From Bacillota bacterium (GTDB lineage: Bacteria; Bacillota; Clostridia; Peptostreptococcales; Anaerovoracaceae), in the NCBI GenBank assembly GCA_017523605.1, contig JAFWVZ010000237.1, forward strand, positions 1 to 21,659: a stretch of DNA of 21,659 nucleotides. Direction: 5' to 3'. This document shows, piece by piece, positions 7,968-16,376 of this stretch. The position numbers and the translations under genes are program-made. Numbering within the stretch: the first letter of the stretch is position 1; each line of letters starts with the position of its first letter. The notes under the pieces are model-generated. The model was given only the letters and a program-made list of their open reading frames with translations, made no database searches and was not told where the DNA came from.

Positions 7968-8609
7968 ATGACTAAACAGGAACGAGAAGAAAAACAACGC
8001 CGGAAACTGGAAGAGATGCTCAGCTTCGAACGCGAGCTCTGGAACGCCGGGAAAGAGTACGTCGCCGGCGTGGACGAAGTCGGAAGAGGTCCTCTCGCCG
8101 GCCCTGTGGTCACGGCCGCGGTTATACTTCCCAAGGACTTTTCGCTGATCGGAGTGGACGACTCCAAAAAGCTGTCGCCCAAAAGACGCGACGAGCTATT
8201 CGATCAGATAAAAGAAGCAGCCGTTTGCTGGGCGGTAGGACGCCGCGAGCCCGCCAGGATAGACGAGATCAACATTCTTGAAGCCACCAAGGAAGCCATG
8301 GCAGACGCCATAAAGTCGCTGCCCGTAAAACCGCAGCATGTTCTGATAGACGCCGTAAGGCTTCCGGGTCTGGACATGCCGCAGACATCCATAATAAAAG
8401 GCGACGCGCGCTCCGTATCCATAGCCGCCGCAAGCATCCTGGCTAAAGTCACCAGGGACCGCGAGATGGAGGAAATGGCAAAGATATACCCCGGCTATGC
8501 CTTCGAGTCCAACAAGGGCTACGGCACTGCCGCTCACTACGAAGGGCTTAAGGCTCAAGGCCCCTGCCCCATCCACAGAAAAACGTTTTTACCAAAGGAG
8601 GAAACATGA
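7968..8609 (+). CDS. rnhB: Ribonuclease HII
   Basis: Cleaves RNA in RNA-DNA hybrids and starts removal of misincorporated ribonucleotides. It has 213 residues. The core begins with YVAGVDEVGRGPLAGPVV, giving catalytic D36 and E37. D128 in VLIDAV and D146 in IIKGDARSVSIAAAS complete the DEDD set, and SILAKVTRDREM and GYGTAAHYEGL are also typical of the family. The first 30 residues form a charged helical extension (KQEREEKQRRKLEEM) seen in some Firmicutes members. The start follows GGAG by nine bases. It overlaps the following peptidase gene by ATGA. Confidence 0.97.
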   Translation: MTKQEREEKQRRKLEEMLSFERELWNAGKEYVAGVDEVGRGPLAGPVVTAAVILPKDFSLIGVDDSKKLSPKRRDELFDQIKEAAVCWAVGRREPARIDEINILEATKEAMADAIKSLPVKPQHVLIDAVRLPGLDMPQTSIIKGDARSVSIAAASILAKVTRDREMEEMAKIYPGYAFESNKGYGTAAHYEGLKAQGPCPIHRKTFLPKEET

Positions 8610-10309
8610 CATTTAAGGAAATGCCCTACAGCCGTTACGACTGCGAACAGCTGAAGAAGGATCTGGCAGAGCTTACGAAGAGCCTGTCCGCCGCAAAGAC
8701 CTACGAGGAAGCAAAAGCCGTCTTCCTTAAGAACGAGGAAGAAGGAAAGCATTTCGAGACCGCCGTAACGCTTGCCCAGGTGCGCCACAGCATAGACACA
8801 CGCGACAAGTTCTACGAGGAAGAGTGCAACTACTACAACCGCATGCTCCCCGAGGTGGAGGAATACTCCCAGCAGTGGAACCTAGCCATGCTTAACAGTC
8901 CGTTCCGCGCGGATTTCGAAAAGGAATACGGCGATCTGATGTTCATAAACACGGAGATATCGCTCAAGACCTTCTCCCCGGACATCGTCCCGCAGATGCA
9001 GCAGGAGAACGACCTTACCCAGGAATACGAAAAACTCCTTGCCAGCGCGCAGATACCCTTCCGCGGAAAGACTTACACCCTTGCGCAGCTCGGCCCCTAC
9101 AAGGTTGATCCGGACGACGCCACCAGAAAAGAGGCTTACCTGGCCGAAGGTACCTGGTACAAAGAGAATCAGGCCAAGTTCGACGAATACTACGACAAAC
9201 TTACGCACCTTCGCGACGAGATGGGAAAGAAGCTTGGATACGAAGGCTACACTACGCTGGGATACTACCGCATGGACCGCAACTGCTACACCAAGGAAGA
9301 CGTGGAGAAGTTCCGCGCGGCGGTAGTAAAGTACCTCGTGCCCGTAGCCGAAAAGATATATAAAAAGCAGGCTGAGCGCCTCGGATGCGAGTATCCGATG
9401 AGCTTTTACAACTCCGTGCTGGAGTTCCGCAGCGGCAACCCCAAGCCCGCCGGCGGCAGAGACTATCTTGTGGAAGCAGGACAGCGTTTCTACGACGATC
9501 TTTCTCCGGAGACCTCTAAGTTCTTCAGGACCATGCGCGAGATGGACCTCATGGATCTGCTCTCCACCGAAGGCAAACAGTCCGGCGGCTACTGCACGTC
9601 CATACCGGACTACAACGTGCCTTTCATCTTCGCTAACTTCAACGGCACCCAGCACGATGTGGAAGTCATAACCCACGAAGCCGGCCACGCGTTCGAAGCA
9701 TGGATGAACATAGACCGCGTACCCAGCAGCTACATCTGGCCGGGAATGGAATCCGCGGAGGTCCATTCCATGTCCATGGAGTTCTTCGGCGAGACCTTCG
9801 CGGAAGACTTCTTCGGAAAGGACGCGCGCAAGTTCCTGTACAGCCATCTGGCAGGAGCCATCACCTTCATACCGTACGGCACCATGGTAGACCACTTCCA
9901 GCACGAAGTCTACGCCAATCCGGACTGGACGCCGCGTCAGCGCCACGACTGCTGGAAGAGGCTCATGGGCATCTACACTCCGTGGATAAAACTGGACGGA
10001 GAGATCCCCTTCTATTCCGACGGCGAACACTGGCAGAGACAGCATCACATCTACTCCAGCCCGTTCTATTACATAGATTACTGCCTTGCGCAGACCGTGG
10101 CTCTGGAGTTCTGGGCAATGATACAGAAGGACCGCAAGGATGCCTGGAAACACTACATGGCATACACACTGCAGGGCGGAAGCAGGACATTTACCGACCT
10201 TCTTAAGAACGCGGACCTTAAGAGCCCGTTCGAAGAAGAGACGCTCAGAAGCGTCTGCGCGCAGGCAGACAAGGCTCTGGATGAGTTCGACCTGACTGGG
10301 ATAGAATAA
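8606..10309 (+). CDS. M3 family oligoendopeptidase (PepF-like zinc metallopeptidase)
   Basis: Cytoplasmic zinc peptidase expected to degrade short peptides. It has 567 residues. The zinc motif HEAGH is at 357-361 in VITHEAGHAFEAW, and the third zinc ligand is likely E385 in ESAEVHSMSMEFF. Both match the M3B oligoendopeptidase F group. The N-terminal half is mostly helical and charged, as in the family. No signal peptide is visible. A strong ribosome site, AAAGGAGG at 8594-8601, precedes the ATG, which overlaps the rnhB stop codon, so the two genes form one transcript. Confidence 0.95.
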   Translation: MTFKEMPYSRYDCEQLKKDLAELTKSLSAAKTYEEAKAVFLKNEEEGKHFETAVTLAQVRHSIDTRDKFYEEECNYYNRMLPEVEEYSQQWNLAMLNSPFRADFEKEYGDLMFINTEISLKTFSPDIVPQMQQENDLTQEYEKLLASAQIPFRGKTYTLAQLGPYKVDPDDATRKEAYLAEGTWYKENQAKFDEYYDKLTHLRDEMGKKLGYEGYTTLGYYRMDRNCYTKEDVEKFRAAVVKYLVPVAEKIYKKQAERLGCEYPMSFYNSVLEFRSGNPKPAGGRDYLVEAGQRFYDDLSPETSKFFRTMREMDLMDLLSTEGKQSGGYCTSIPDYNVPFIFANFNGTQHDVEVITHEAGHAFEAWMNIDRVPSSYIWPGMESAEVHSMSMEFFGETFAEDFFGKDARKFLYSHLAGAITFIPYGTMVDHFQHEVYANPDWTPRQRHDCWKRLMGIYTPWIKLDGEIPFYSDGEHWQRQHHIYSSPFYYIDYCLAQTVALEFWAMIQKDRKDAWKHYMAYTLQGGSRTFTDLLKNADLKSPFEEETLRSVCAQADKALDEFDLTGIE

Positions 10310-10360
10310 CCGTCCGGCATTCAGGAACTGCTGTCCCGCACGCAAGAAAAAACAACAAAC

Positions 10361-10530
10361 ATGGGGTAATTAATTCCCGATCATTTACCCCAAATACAGT
10401 CTGATCGATCAAATATGGGGTATCGCTCGAACGCACGACACCCCATAAAGCACGAAAACAGAAAAGAATGGGGTAAAAAACACGAAGTTCTCTGCCCCAT
10501 TCTTTATTTTGTAACGAGAATATGGGATGA
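10361..10530. repeat. Array of three hairpins with a 53-54 nt period in the convergent intergenic region
   Basis: ATGGGGTA begins at 10361, 10415 and 10468, and a fourth, degenerate ATGGGATG begins at 10522. The first three are each followed by an inverted match: TTACCCCA at 10385-10392, ACCCCATA at 10440-10447, and CCCCATTC at 10495-10502. Only the stems are conserved; loops and spacers differ. The rest of the 330-bp gap (10310-10639) has two copies of the palindrome TTCCGGAA (10532-10539 and 10566-10573). No convincing gene is present. Confidence 0.6.
10463..10512. terminator. Probable bidirectional terminator between convergent genes
   Basis: An 11-bp perfect stem pairs AAAGAATGGGG (10463-10473) with CCCCATTCTTT (10495-10505) around a 21-base loop. 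On the plus strand the stem runs into TTTATTTTG, and on the minus strand into TTTTCTGTTTTC. It could therefore end both the peptidase transcript and the U32 transcript. The loop is long for an intrinsic terminator. This is the third hairpin of the surrounding array. Confidence 0.5.
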
Positions 10531-10639
10531 CTTCCGGAAAAGATCCTGAAGAGCCAACGACCGGTTTCCGGAAAGTGCCATTAAGATAAGCTGCAGGGCT
10601 TCCGGGCACTGTTCACGGAGACGGATCATTTTTACGGAT

Positions 10640-12778
10640 CTACAGCAGCTCGCGGAAATACAGCCCGGCCGTCCGGCGCCCCGGCAGCGGAGCTTTTTCT
10701 TCGGCGAGGCGGGTCATCTCCGCGCACTCCGCAGCAGTCTCCGTGGTGAAGTACAAGAGACGGAACGACAGGTCCGGAAGGTTCCTGTCCGCGGCATAAA
10801 GAGGCACGCAGTTGAGCAGTTCGGAGTACTGCTTATCGCGGCACAGAACGGTGAACTTTTCGCCCTTGCGGTCCGTAAGGATGTTTACACCTTTGCAGTC
10901 TCCGCAGCCGTTCTTTCCTCTGGCCGGACAGGCGCGGAACTTCATCAGCGGAAGATAGCCGTATACGACGGCTCCGGCACTTTCCGGATGAGCCTGTCTG
11001 CGCATGTCTGCCGCAGGCATCTCGAAGGAAACACAGGCGTCCGCAAGGCCGAGCTTAAGGTGCTCTTCCATCGATACGGAATTGAGGATGTTGAGCGCAG
11101 CGCCTCCGTGAGCCGTAAAACCGAATTCACGGGCAAGATCCAGCGCTCCGAGATTTTCTACGTAAACATCTGTTATGTTAAGTTCTTTTATTTCTGCCAG
11201 CTTGACCCTGACGTTTTTCATGTTCGAAGGCCATACCACCGGCGGTATCTCCGCAATGATGAGCTCTGCTCCGCAGTCCTTTGCCTTCTTTACAGACGCA
11301 GCGTCTATCGCTTTGAGCGGCAAAATGACGGTATCCGGACAGCCCGAAAACAGCTGATCTGCGCTCTCGAACCTTGCCCTTAAGGTATTTTCCCGTCCGC
11401 CGCGCCAAGACGCGTCAGAAGCTTTGTTTTCGGCCTTAGAACGCATGCCGGGGGCGTCTTCCGGAACTGTATTTCCGGCCGATTTCGCGGCAGTGTTTTC
11501 ATGCTCTTTTGCCCCCTTTTCTTCAAAGGCTCTTACTCTTTCTTCAGCCAGTCCTTCCAGCGCTTTCCTGCGCAGTTCGTTTAGCTGCGACGCAGGCAGC
11601 ATCACAGCCCCTTCGATATCCGCTTTCAGCTCGTTCAGATAGTACGGCGTGCCTCCGGTCTTGGCAAGATATCGTTCCGCGTATTCCGCGGTAAGGGGCA
11701 GCGTTTTGGGCGTCTGCGGCTCCGCGCCGAGGACCGTAAACGACACGTTCCCGTCTGTGACCGTAAGCTTCGCAGGCCGCCCTTCGCTCACCGAAAGATG
11801 CATGTCCACGGCTATGTTCTGCGGCTCTTTTTCGTAGAGTTTTGCCAGGTCTTTAAGCACCTGATCGGCAGCGGTAACGTCCTCCTTGGTGCGGTACCCG
11901 AACATGTCCGGTCCCCGCTTTCCTGTCAGGTATCCGTCAGTAAAACCGCTTCTGGAAAAGACCGCGCGCAAAGTCTCCATGTCCGGTTCGCGGCCCTCCA
12001 TTACAGCCCTGCAGGCGGTAACGGCAGCGGCCACGTACTCCGCCCTTTTCATGCGGCCCTCTATCTTTAAGCTCGACACCCCGGCATCCGCCAGTTCTGC
12101 TATGTGGTCTATGTACGACAGATCCTTTAATGACAGCGCGTGGTCCCTTCCGCAGAGGCTGCAGTCCAGTCTGCACGGCTGGGCGCAAAGACCTCTGTTG
12201 CCGCTCCTGCCGCCTATCATGGACGAAATGTAGCACATCCCGGAAACGCTCATGCAATGTGCTCCGTGCACGAATACTTCAATATCCATGCCGGTTCTGT
12301 CGTGTATGTCCTTTATCTCCGCGAGCGTAAGCTCTCGCGCGGCGACAGCCCTGGAAAATCCCATCTCCTTAAGAAGCGCGGTGCCCTCCGCGTTGTGGAC
12401 GGCCATCTGGGTGGACGCGATGAGCGCCGTATCCGGCCAATTCTCCCTTGCATACTTAGCTACTGCAAGATCCTGGACTATGAGTCCGTCCGCTCCCGAG
12501 CCGCAGGCGGTATCCACGGCTTTTCTCATGTCCGCAAGCTCCCGGTCGAATACAAGAGTGTTTATGGTAACGTAGACACGCACTCCCCTCTCGTGGCAGC
12601 GGGCAATGGTCCTGGGGAGCTTATCTCCGGCAAAATTGTCGGCGCTGCGTCTGGCGTTAAAATCCGGCAGCCCGAAATAGACAGCGTCCGCGCCGCATCT
12701 GAGCGCTGCGGTAAGCTGCTCTTCTCCGCCGACAGGCGCAAGTATCTCCGGTCTTTTATCTTTGGGTATGATCTTCAT
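10640..12778 (-). CDS. U32 family protein with C-terminal extension (RlhA-like, probable 23S rRNA hydroxylation factor)
   Basis: Although classed as U32 peptidases, characterised bacterial members act in RNA hydroxylation: RlhA on 23S rRNA and TrhP on tRNA. It has 712 residues. The N-terminal alpha/beta part starts RPEILAPVGGEEQL. The U32 signature is at about 167-185 (EVFVHGAHCMSVSGMCYIS), with C175 and C182, and GLCAQPCRLDC adds C198 and C202, a likely Fe-S set. The long C-terminal part fits the DUF3656-containing branch to which RlhA belongs. A low-complexity charged linker at about 420-470 separates it. It starts 22 nt after the next U32 gene, with GGAG ten bases before the ATG. The RlhA assignment is by architecture only. 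Confidence 0.88.
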   Translation of the reverse strand: MKIIPKDKRPEILAPVGGEEQLTAALRCGADAVYFGLPDFNARRSADNFAGDKLPRTIARCHERGVRVYVTINTLVFDRELADMRKAVDTACGSGADGLIVQDLAVAKYARENWPDTALIASTQMAVHNAEGTALLKEMGFSRAVAARELTLAEIKDIHDRTGMDIEVFVHGAHCMSVSGMCYISSMIGGRSGNRGLCAQPCRLDCSLCGRDHALSLKDLSYIDHIAELADAGVSSLKIEGRMKRAEYVAAAVTACRAVMEGREPDMETLRAVFSRSGFTDGYLTGKRGPDMFGYRTKEDVTAADQVLKDLAKLYEKEPQNIAVDMHLSVSEGRPAKLTVTDGNVSFTVLGAEPQTPKTLPLTAEYAERYLAKTGGTPYYLNELKADIEGAVMLPASQLNELRRKALEGLAEERVRAFEEKGAKEHENTAAKSAGNTVPEDAPGMRSKAENKASDASWRGGRENTLRARFESADQLFSGCPDTVILPLKAIDAASVKKAKDCGAELIIAEIPPVVWPSNMKNVRVKLAEIKELNITDVYVENLGALDLAREFGFTAHGGAALNILNSVSMEEHLKLGLADACVSFEMPAADMRRQAHPESAGAVVYGYLPLMKFRACPARGKNGCGDCKGVNILTDRKGEKFTVLCRDKQYSELLNCVPLYAADRNLPDLSFRLLYFTTETAAECAEMTRLAEEKAPLPGRRTAGLYFRELL

Positions 12779-12800
12779 TTATAAGCTTCTCCGAAGCCGG

Positions 12801-14018
12801 TCAAACGCGCTTTCTGAGTATGTCCTGAGCCTTTATTCCGTCCGGCGCGCTTATCCTAAGGCGCCTCATCGGGACCGCGGACCGCTGCATCGATTCGCCC
12901 TCTTCGCTCTCGATGCTCTCCACGGTAAAGCTGCGGCCGGCGCTTCCGGGACTTAAGATCTCTAGTTTATCGCCCACGGCAAACGGATTTCTGGTCTCTA
13001 TAAGAAGCTTACCGTCCGCGCTGTCCTCTAAGGCAGAAGCCACGAACAGAGTGTTGCGGATGTATCCGGATGTATCCGGAGCTATGGCCTGCGGGTCTCC
13101 GAGATAGAAACCCGTGCAGAACGGTCTGTGACTGGTGGTGTCCAGTTCGCTCCTTGCCTGCTCCACGCTTATCTTTCCGTCGATCAGCATCCTGTACGCG
13201 TTTACCACCGTGCCTATGTAGAACGGAGTCCTCATGCGGCCTTCTATCTTAAAGCTGCAGATGCCTGCGGCAGCCATCTTATCCATTATGTCCGCGCAGC
13301 ACATCTCCTTGGACGACAGTATCGCCATTCCGTTCTCGCTCTCTTCCACCTTAAAGAACTCGCCGGGGCGCTTCTCTTCCATAAGGTAATAGTTCCAGCG
13401 GCAGGTCTGGGCGCACTGCCCGCGGTTGCCGCTGCGTCCCGCAAGGAACGCGCTCAGCATGCAGCGTCCGGAATACGACATGCACATCGCTCCGTGTATG
13501 AAGCCTTCAAGCTGAAGGTCCTCCGGGGTGTTGGCCCTTATCTCCGCTATCTGCTCCAGCGAAAGCTCTCTTGCAAGCACTATCCTGGAAGCTCCCAGAT
13601 CGTAGTACACCTTTGCTGCACGGTAATTCATGCAGTTGGCCTGGGTGCTTACGTGTACCTCCAGATCCGGGACGTTCTCCTTTATCTGCGCCACGGCGCC
13701 TATGTCGGACACAATGACGGCGTCCACGCCTAAATCCTTCAGAAAGCGCGCGTACTCGCCGAGCCTTGGTATCTCATCGTTGTTGGCAAAGCAGTTGACC
13801 GTCACATACATTCTTTTTCCGTTGGAATGTATCAGCTCGGAAGCTTCCTTAAGTCCTGCTTCATCGAATCCCGCGGACGAAGCTCTTAGCTGCATGAACG
13901 GTCCGCCCAGATATACGGCGTCCGCTCCGAACCTGACCGCGGTCCTTACCGCTTCCATGTCGCCGGACGGAGCCAGCAGCTCCGGCTTCCTGCCGTCTTT
14001 CATCGTTATCTCTTTCAT
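12801..14018 (-). CDS. U32 family protein, TrhP/YrrO-like (probable tRNA 5-hydroxyuridine factor)
   Basis: Expected to help form 5-hydroxyuridine at tRNA position 34, judging from the characterised TrhP family. It has 405 residues. KPELLAPSGDMEAV and GADAVYLGG open the barrel. The U32 signature is at about 171-190 (EGFIHGAMCMSYSGRCMLSA), and GNRGQCAQTCRW follows at about 198-208. C179, C186, C202 and C206 are the likely cluster ligands. Its size and lack of a long C-terminal extension set it apart from the neighbouring 712-residue paralogue. The ATG overlaps the stop codon of the upstream HTH gene (ATGA). A second in-frame ATG five codons downstream is a possible start. Confidence 0.9.
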   Translation of the reverse strand: MKEITMKDGRKPELLAPSGDMEAVRTAVRFGADAVYLGGPFMQLRASSAGFDEAGLKEASELIHSNGKRMYVTVNCFANNDEIPRLGEYARFLKDLGVDAVIVSDIGAVAQIKENVPDLEVHVSTQANCMNYRAAKVYYDLGASRIVLARELSLEQIAEIRANTPEDLQLEGFIHGAMCMSYSGRCMLSAFLAGRSGNRGQCAQTCRWNYYLMEEKRPGEFFKVEESENGMAILSSKEMCCADIMDKMAAAGICSFKIEGRMRTPFYIGTVVNAYRMLIDGKISVEQARSELDTTSHRPFCTGFYLGDPQAIAPDTSGYIRNTLFVASALEDSADGKLLIETRNPFAVGDKLEILSPGSAGRSFTVESIESEEGESMQRSAVPMRRLRISAPDGIKAQDILRKRV

Positions 14019-14395
14019 TTCAGCACCTTAAAACTGTTTCTGTTGTATTCTATGATCCCTTCGCCGCTCATCCTGGCAAGTTCCCTGGACAACGCGCTCC
14101 TGTCGCAGCCCAGATACTCCGCCATTTCTTCCCTGCTGAGCGGAACACAGAATCCGCAGCCGTCCTCTTCCTTGTACAGATCCAGAAAGGCTGTTATCTT
14201 TTCTCTTAAACTATGCTTCAGCAGCACCCGGACGCGGTCGTTCATGTCCAGGACTTTCTGCGCAAGACCCGCCGTCAGACGCATCGATCCATCCGGCGAT
14301 TCGCCCAGACATTGCTTAAGCTGCAGCGATTCTGCTTCCGTCAGCAGTGCCTTCGGCCCTGATCCGCGCACAAGTTTTTCGTTCTTGGATGTCAT
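14015..14395 (-). CDS. Sensorless Crp/Fnr-type winged-helix protein
   Basis: A 126-residue protein that matches only the C-terminal half of Crp/Fnr regulators. Residues at about 38-76 resemble the long dimerisation helix (LAQKVLDMNDRVRVLLKHSLREKI...). The DNA-binding helix-turn-helix follows at about 86-121, with LSREEMAEYLGCDRSALSRELARM, and the protein ends soon after EGIIEYNRNSFKVLK. Family members usually have about 220 residues with an N-terminal cupin-like sensor domain, which is absent here. The gap to the upstream gene is only 12 nt, so no room exists for the missing part. GGCGGAAG lies before the ATG. It may be a natural minimal regulator or a surviving gene remnant. Its coupling to the U32 genes suggests local control, which is inference. 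Confidence 0.75.
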   Translation of the reverse strand: MTSKNEKLVRGSGPKALLTEAESLQLKQCLGESPDGSMRLTAGLAQKVLDMNDRVRVLLKHSLREKITAFLDLYKEEDGCGFCVPLSREEMAEYLGCDRSALSRELARMSGEGIIEYNRNSFKVLK

Positions 14396-14407
14396 GGATC
14401 TTCCGCC

Positions 14408-16210
14408 CTACCTTCCGTATCTGAAATTGGTCTTCTCGTAGAATTCCATGTAATTGTGATTGTAGACCCTGCTCTGCAGTTCAAGCGGCAGCTCGTCGGC
14501 AAACCACGAAGCCCCTGTTACCATGCAGCGTCCGTCTTCCAGTATCACAGGCACATCTTCCGACAGAGCCTGAGAAGCCTTCATGAACGAAGGCCCGCCA
14601 AGTCCGCAGAGCCTGAACAGCTCAGGCATAAGGAACGCCGTGGACAAGGTTCGTCCCGTCCCGCTGAATTCGATGCCAAGCTTAGCCTTTGCGGCACTGT
14701 TCGCCCAGATGATGTATCTGGTATCCGCTGCACGGACGACGGCGGTCCTTGTAAACACATCCAAAGCACCGCCCAGATCCGGAGTGCATTTGGAATAGAT
14801 CACTACCACCACAGGCTCCTCGTCCGCCTCCATCCTGTCCAGCATCGTGCCCAGATAGAAAAAGCTGTCCTTAATTGCCCCGAAATAGTTGTTCAAAACA
14901 TTCCTCTGCGCAGCGGGTATGTCCTCGTTGATGATGATCCCGTAATGCGAAGACTCGCTGTCGTAAGGCGCGGAATTCTGAGTGGATGCGGCAAAAATGA
15001 ACTGCCTCGCATTGCCCTTCGAAAGACCTTCTCTCCACATGTCATAGACCTTGGAATAGAGCATCCAGTCCGTGTTTCCTCCGGCGTCAGCACCGCCCGG
15101 GCCTTCCGTATACGCAGGGAAGCTGAAGCTGCCGAAACCAAGGTAATCGCACACCCTTTCGGTGTTCCGGCTGCCTGGAGCCACAGGCTGAACGCCCTGA
15201 GTCCCGTATCCCTGGGATCTAAGATAGTGCACGTAGGAATTTGTATAAGTCCTTATCGTTCCCGGCGAAACGTAACCTGTAAGAAAACTCCTTGCCGGCC
15301 CTGCGGACGCATCCGTAAAACCGCCGGTGACCAAGGATCCTGTAAGCGAGAACTCCCTGATGCGGTCGTATTCCTCGTAAGCCGAAGCCACGTCCGATAT
15401 GTCCGAATAGTCCGCAAAGGATTCAAGCTGTATCGCTACTATGCTTACCGCTCTATCGTCTGTAATGTCCGCAGCCTCGTATGCCTTAAGCATTTCCGCT
15501 GCCCTTTCCGCCGAGTAGCCTCCGGGGGCTGTCTCCGCGGATCCTCTGCCGACGGTAAGCATCAGCGGGTAAACGAAGCCTCTCGTAACGTATTGTTTGG
15601 CGTCTTCTCCCAGCTCAAGCGTTCCGCCGTACTGCGGCTCCACAGGATACTTTGACGTATCCGTCACCTGCTTAAAACCCCAGACCGATGCCCCGGCCAG
15701 GATCGCAAGGAAAATGATCCTGCCCGCAAACCACGGGGACTTTCTCTTAAGGAACAGCACTAACAGAAGCGTCGTTACTGCTATCAAGTAGATGACGCAA
15801 AGTATGCTAAGAAGGTCCAGCTTTACTTTTGAAGCATCGGAGATGTAATCGAACGCCTCCCCGGACAATATGTCCGAAAACCATATGGTCTCTGACGTCT
15901 GCTTCAGCTTCAGCGATTCCAGAAAGCTGAAGAACAGCACGCATCCGGAAGACAGCAGGAAAGCCAGCCACGGCCTTCCGACTATCATGTATACCGCAAG
16001 ATGCAGCAGCACGACCGGAGCCAGATTGAACAAAAGCATGCGCGTGTCCGTAAAGTAGCTCCCGACCAGACCGGGACCAAGACCGCCCGTTCCTAATGCC
16101 AGCGAAAGCGCCCCGGTTGCCGCGCCGAATATTATCAGAAGAAGCACAGCCGCCAAAACAAGACTGGGCTTTCTTTCTCTTTTAATCGTTTTTTCCTGAT
16201 CCTTTGCCAT
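14408..16210 (-). CDS. LtaS-like membrane sulfatase-fold protein with degraded active site
   Basis: Related by layout to lipoteichoic acid synthase and phosphoglycerol transferases. It has about 600 residues: roughly five membrane segments in the first 185 residues, then a large extracytoplasmic domain. Family landmarks are present, such as IQLESFADYSD, SFLTGYVSPG, YVHYLRSQGYGT and YLGFGSFSF. The metal and substrate residues appear lost. The usual YGDH reads YSKC, the usual MQNH reads TQNS, HP reads QP, and the nucleophile Thr position appears to be Ser in DASAGPARSF. It is probably not a working synthase. I chose the ATG at 16210, which has AGGAG upstream; an ATG at 16237 lies inside a possible -10 (GATAAT, 16241-16236). 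It heads the operon with the HTH and U32 genes. Confidence 0.82.
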   Translation of the reverse strand: MAKDQEKTIKRERKPSLVLAAVLLLIIFGAATGALSLALGTGGLGPGLVGSYFTDTRMLLFNLAPVVLLHLAVYMIVGRPWLAFLLSSGCVLFFSFLESLKLKQTSETIWFSDILSGEAFDYISDASKVKLDLLSILCVIYLIAVTTLLLVLFLKRKSPWFAGRIIFLAILAGASVWGFKQVTDTSKYPVEPQYGGTLELGEDAKQYVTRGFVYPLMLTVGRGSAETAPGGYSAERAAEMLKAYEAADITDDRAVSIVAIQLESFADYSDISDVASAYEEYDRIREFSLTGSLVTGGFTDASAGPARSFLTGYVSPGTIRTYTNSYVHYLRSQGYGTQGVQPVAPGSRNTERVCDYLGFGSFSFPAYTEGPGGADAGGNTDWMLYSKVYDMWREGLSKGNARQFIFAASTQNSAPYDSESSHYGIIINEDIPAAQRNVLNNYFGAIKDSFFYLGTMLDRMEADEEPVVVVIYSKCTPDLGGALDVFTRTAVVRAADTRYIIWANSAAKAKLGIEFSGTGRTLSTAFLMPELFRLCGLGGPSFMKASQALSEDVPVILEDGRCMVTGASWFADELPLELQSRVYNHNYMEFYEKTNFRYGR

Positions 16211-16254
16211 TATGAATATAGATCTCCTGATCCGCATTATCGTTCGGGCCGGGG

Positions 16255-16286
16255 AATAAAAACAGCCCCCGTTTTTTCCGGGGGCT
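16255..16286 (-). terminator. Intrinsic terminator downstream of the secreted CbiK gene
   Basis: On the minus strand an 8-bp stem, AGCCCCCG with CGGGGGCT, closes a seven-base loop and is followed by TGTTTTTATT. It lies about 90 nt after the stop of the 1434-residue gene. That gap also holds two small hairpins (16303-16316, with a four-base loop, and 16323-16343). The LtaS-like gene starts 45 nt beyond the T-run, so either a short promoter sits there (GATAAT at 16241-16236 is the only candidate) or that operon depends on readthrough. Confidence 0.85.
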
Positions 16287-16376
16287 ATTTTATCACTTAT
16301 TCGTTGCTACGGCAACATTTCTCATCTTTCAGAAAGAAAGATGTTCCAAGGCCTATTTAATGCAGACCTTCCTCGT

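Noticed and set aside
10361..10530. Possible CRISPR-like array because of the regular 53-54 base period
   Set aside because: Only 7-11 base stems are conserved, there are no 20-40 base identical repeats, and no cas genes are nearby.
10415..10555. Small plus-strand open frame of 46 codons in the hairpin array
   Set aside because: It has no ribosome site, its start lies within a hairpin arm, and its codons follow the inverted repeats. I do not count it as a gene.
13061..13080. Exact tandem duplication of a 10-base unit (TGTATCCGGA) inside the TrhP-like gene
   Set aside because: The frame stays open and the encoded DTSGYIRNT fits the protein, so this looks like chance codon similarity and not a slippage mutation.
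16303..16343. Two small hairpins after the secreted CbiK gene as extra terminators
   Set aside because: Neither is followed by a T-run on the transcribed strand. The hairpin at 16264-16286 with its T-run explains termination.
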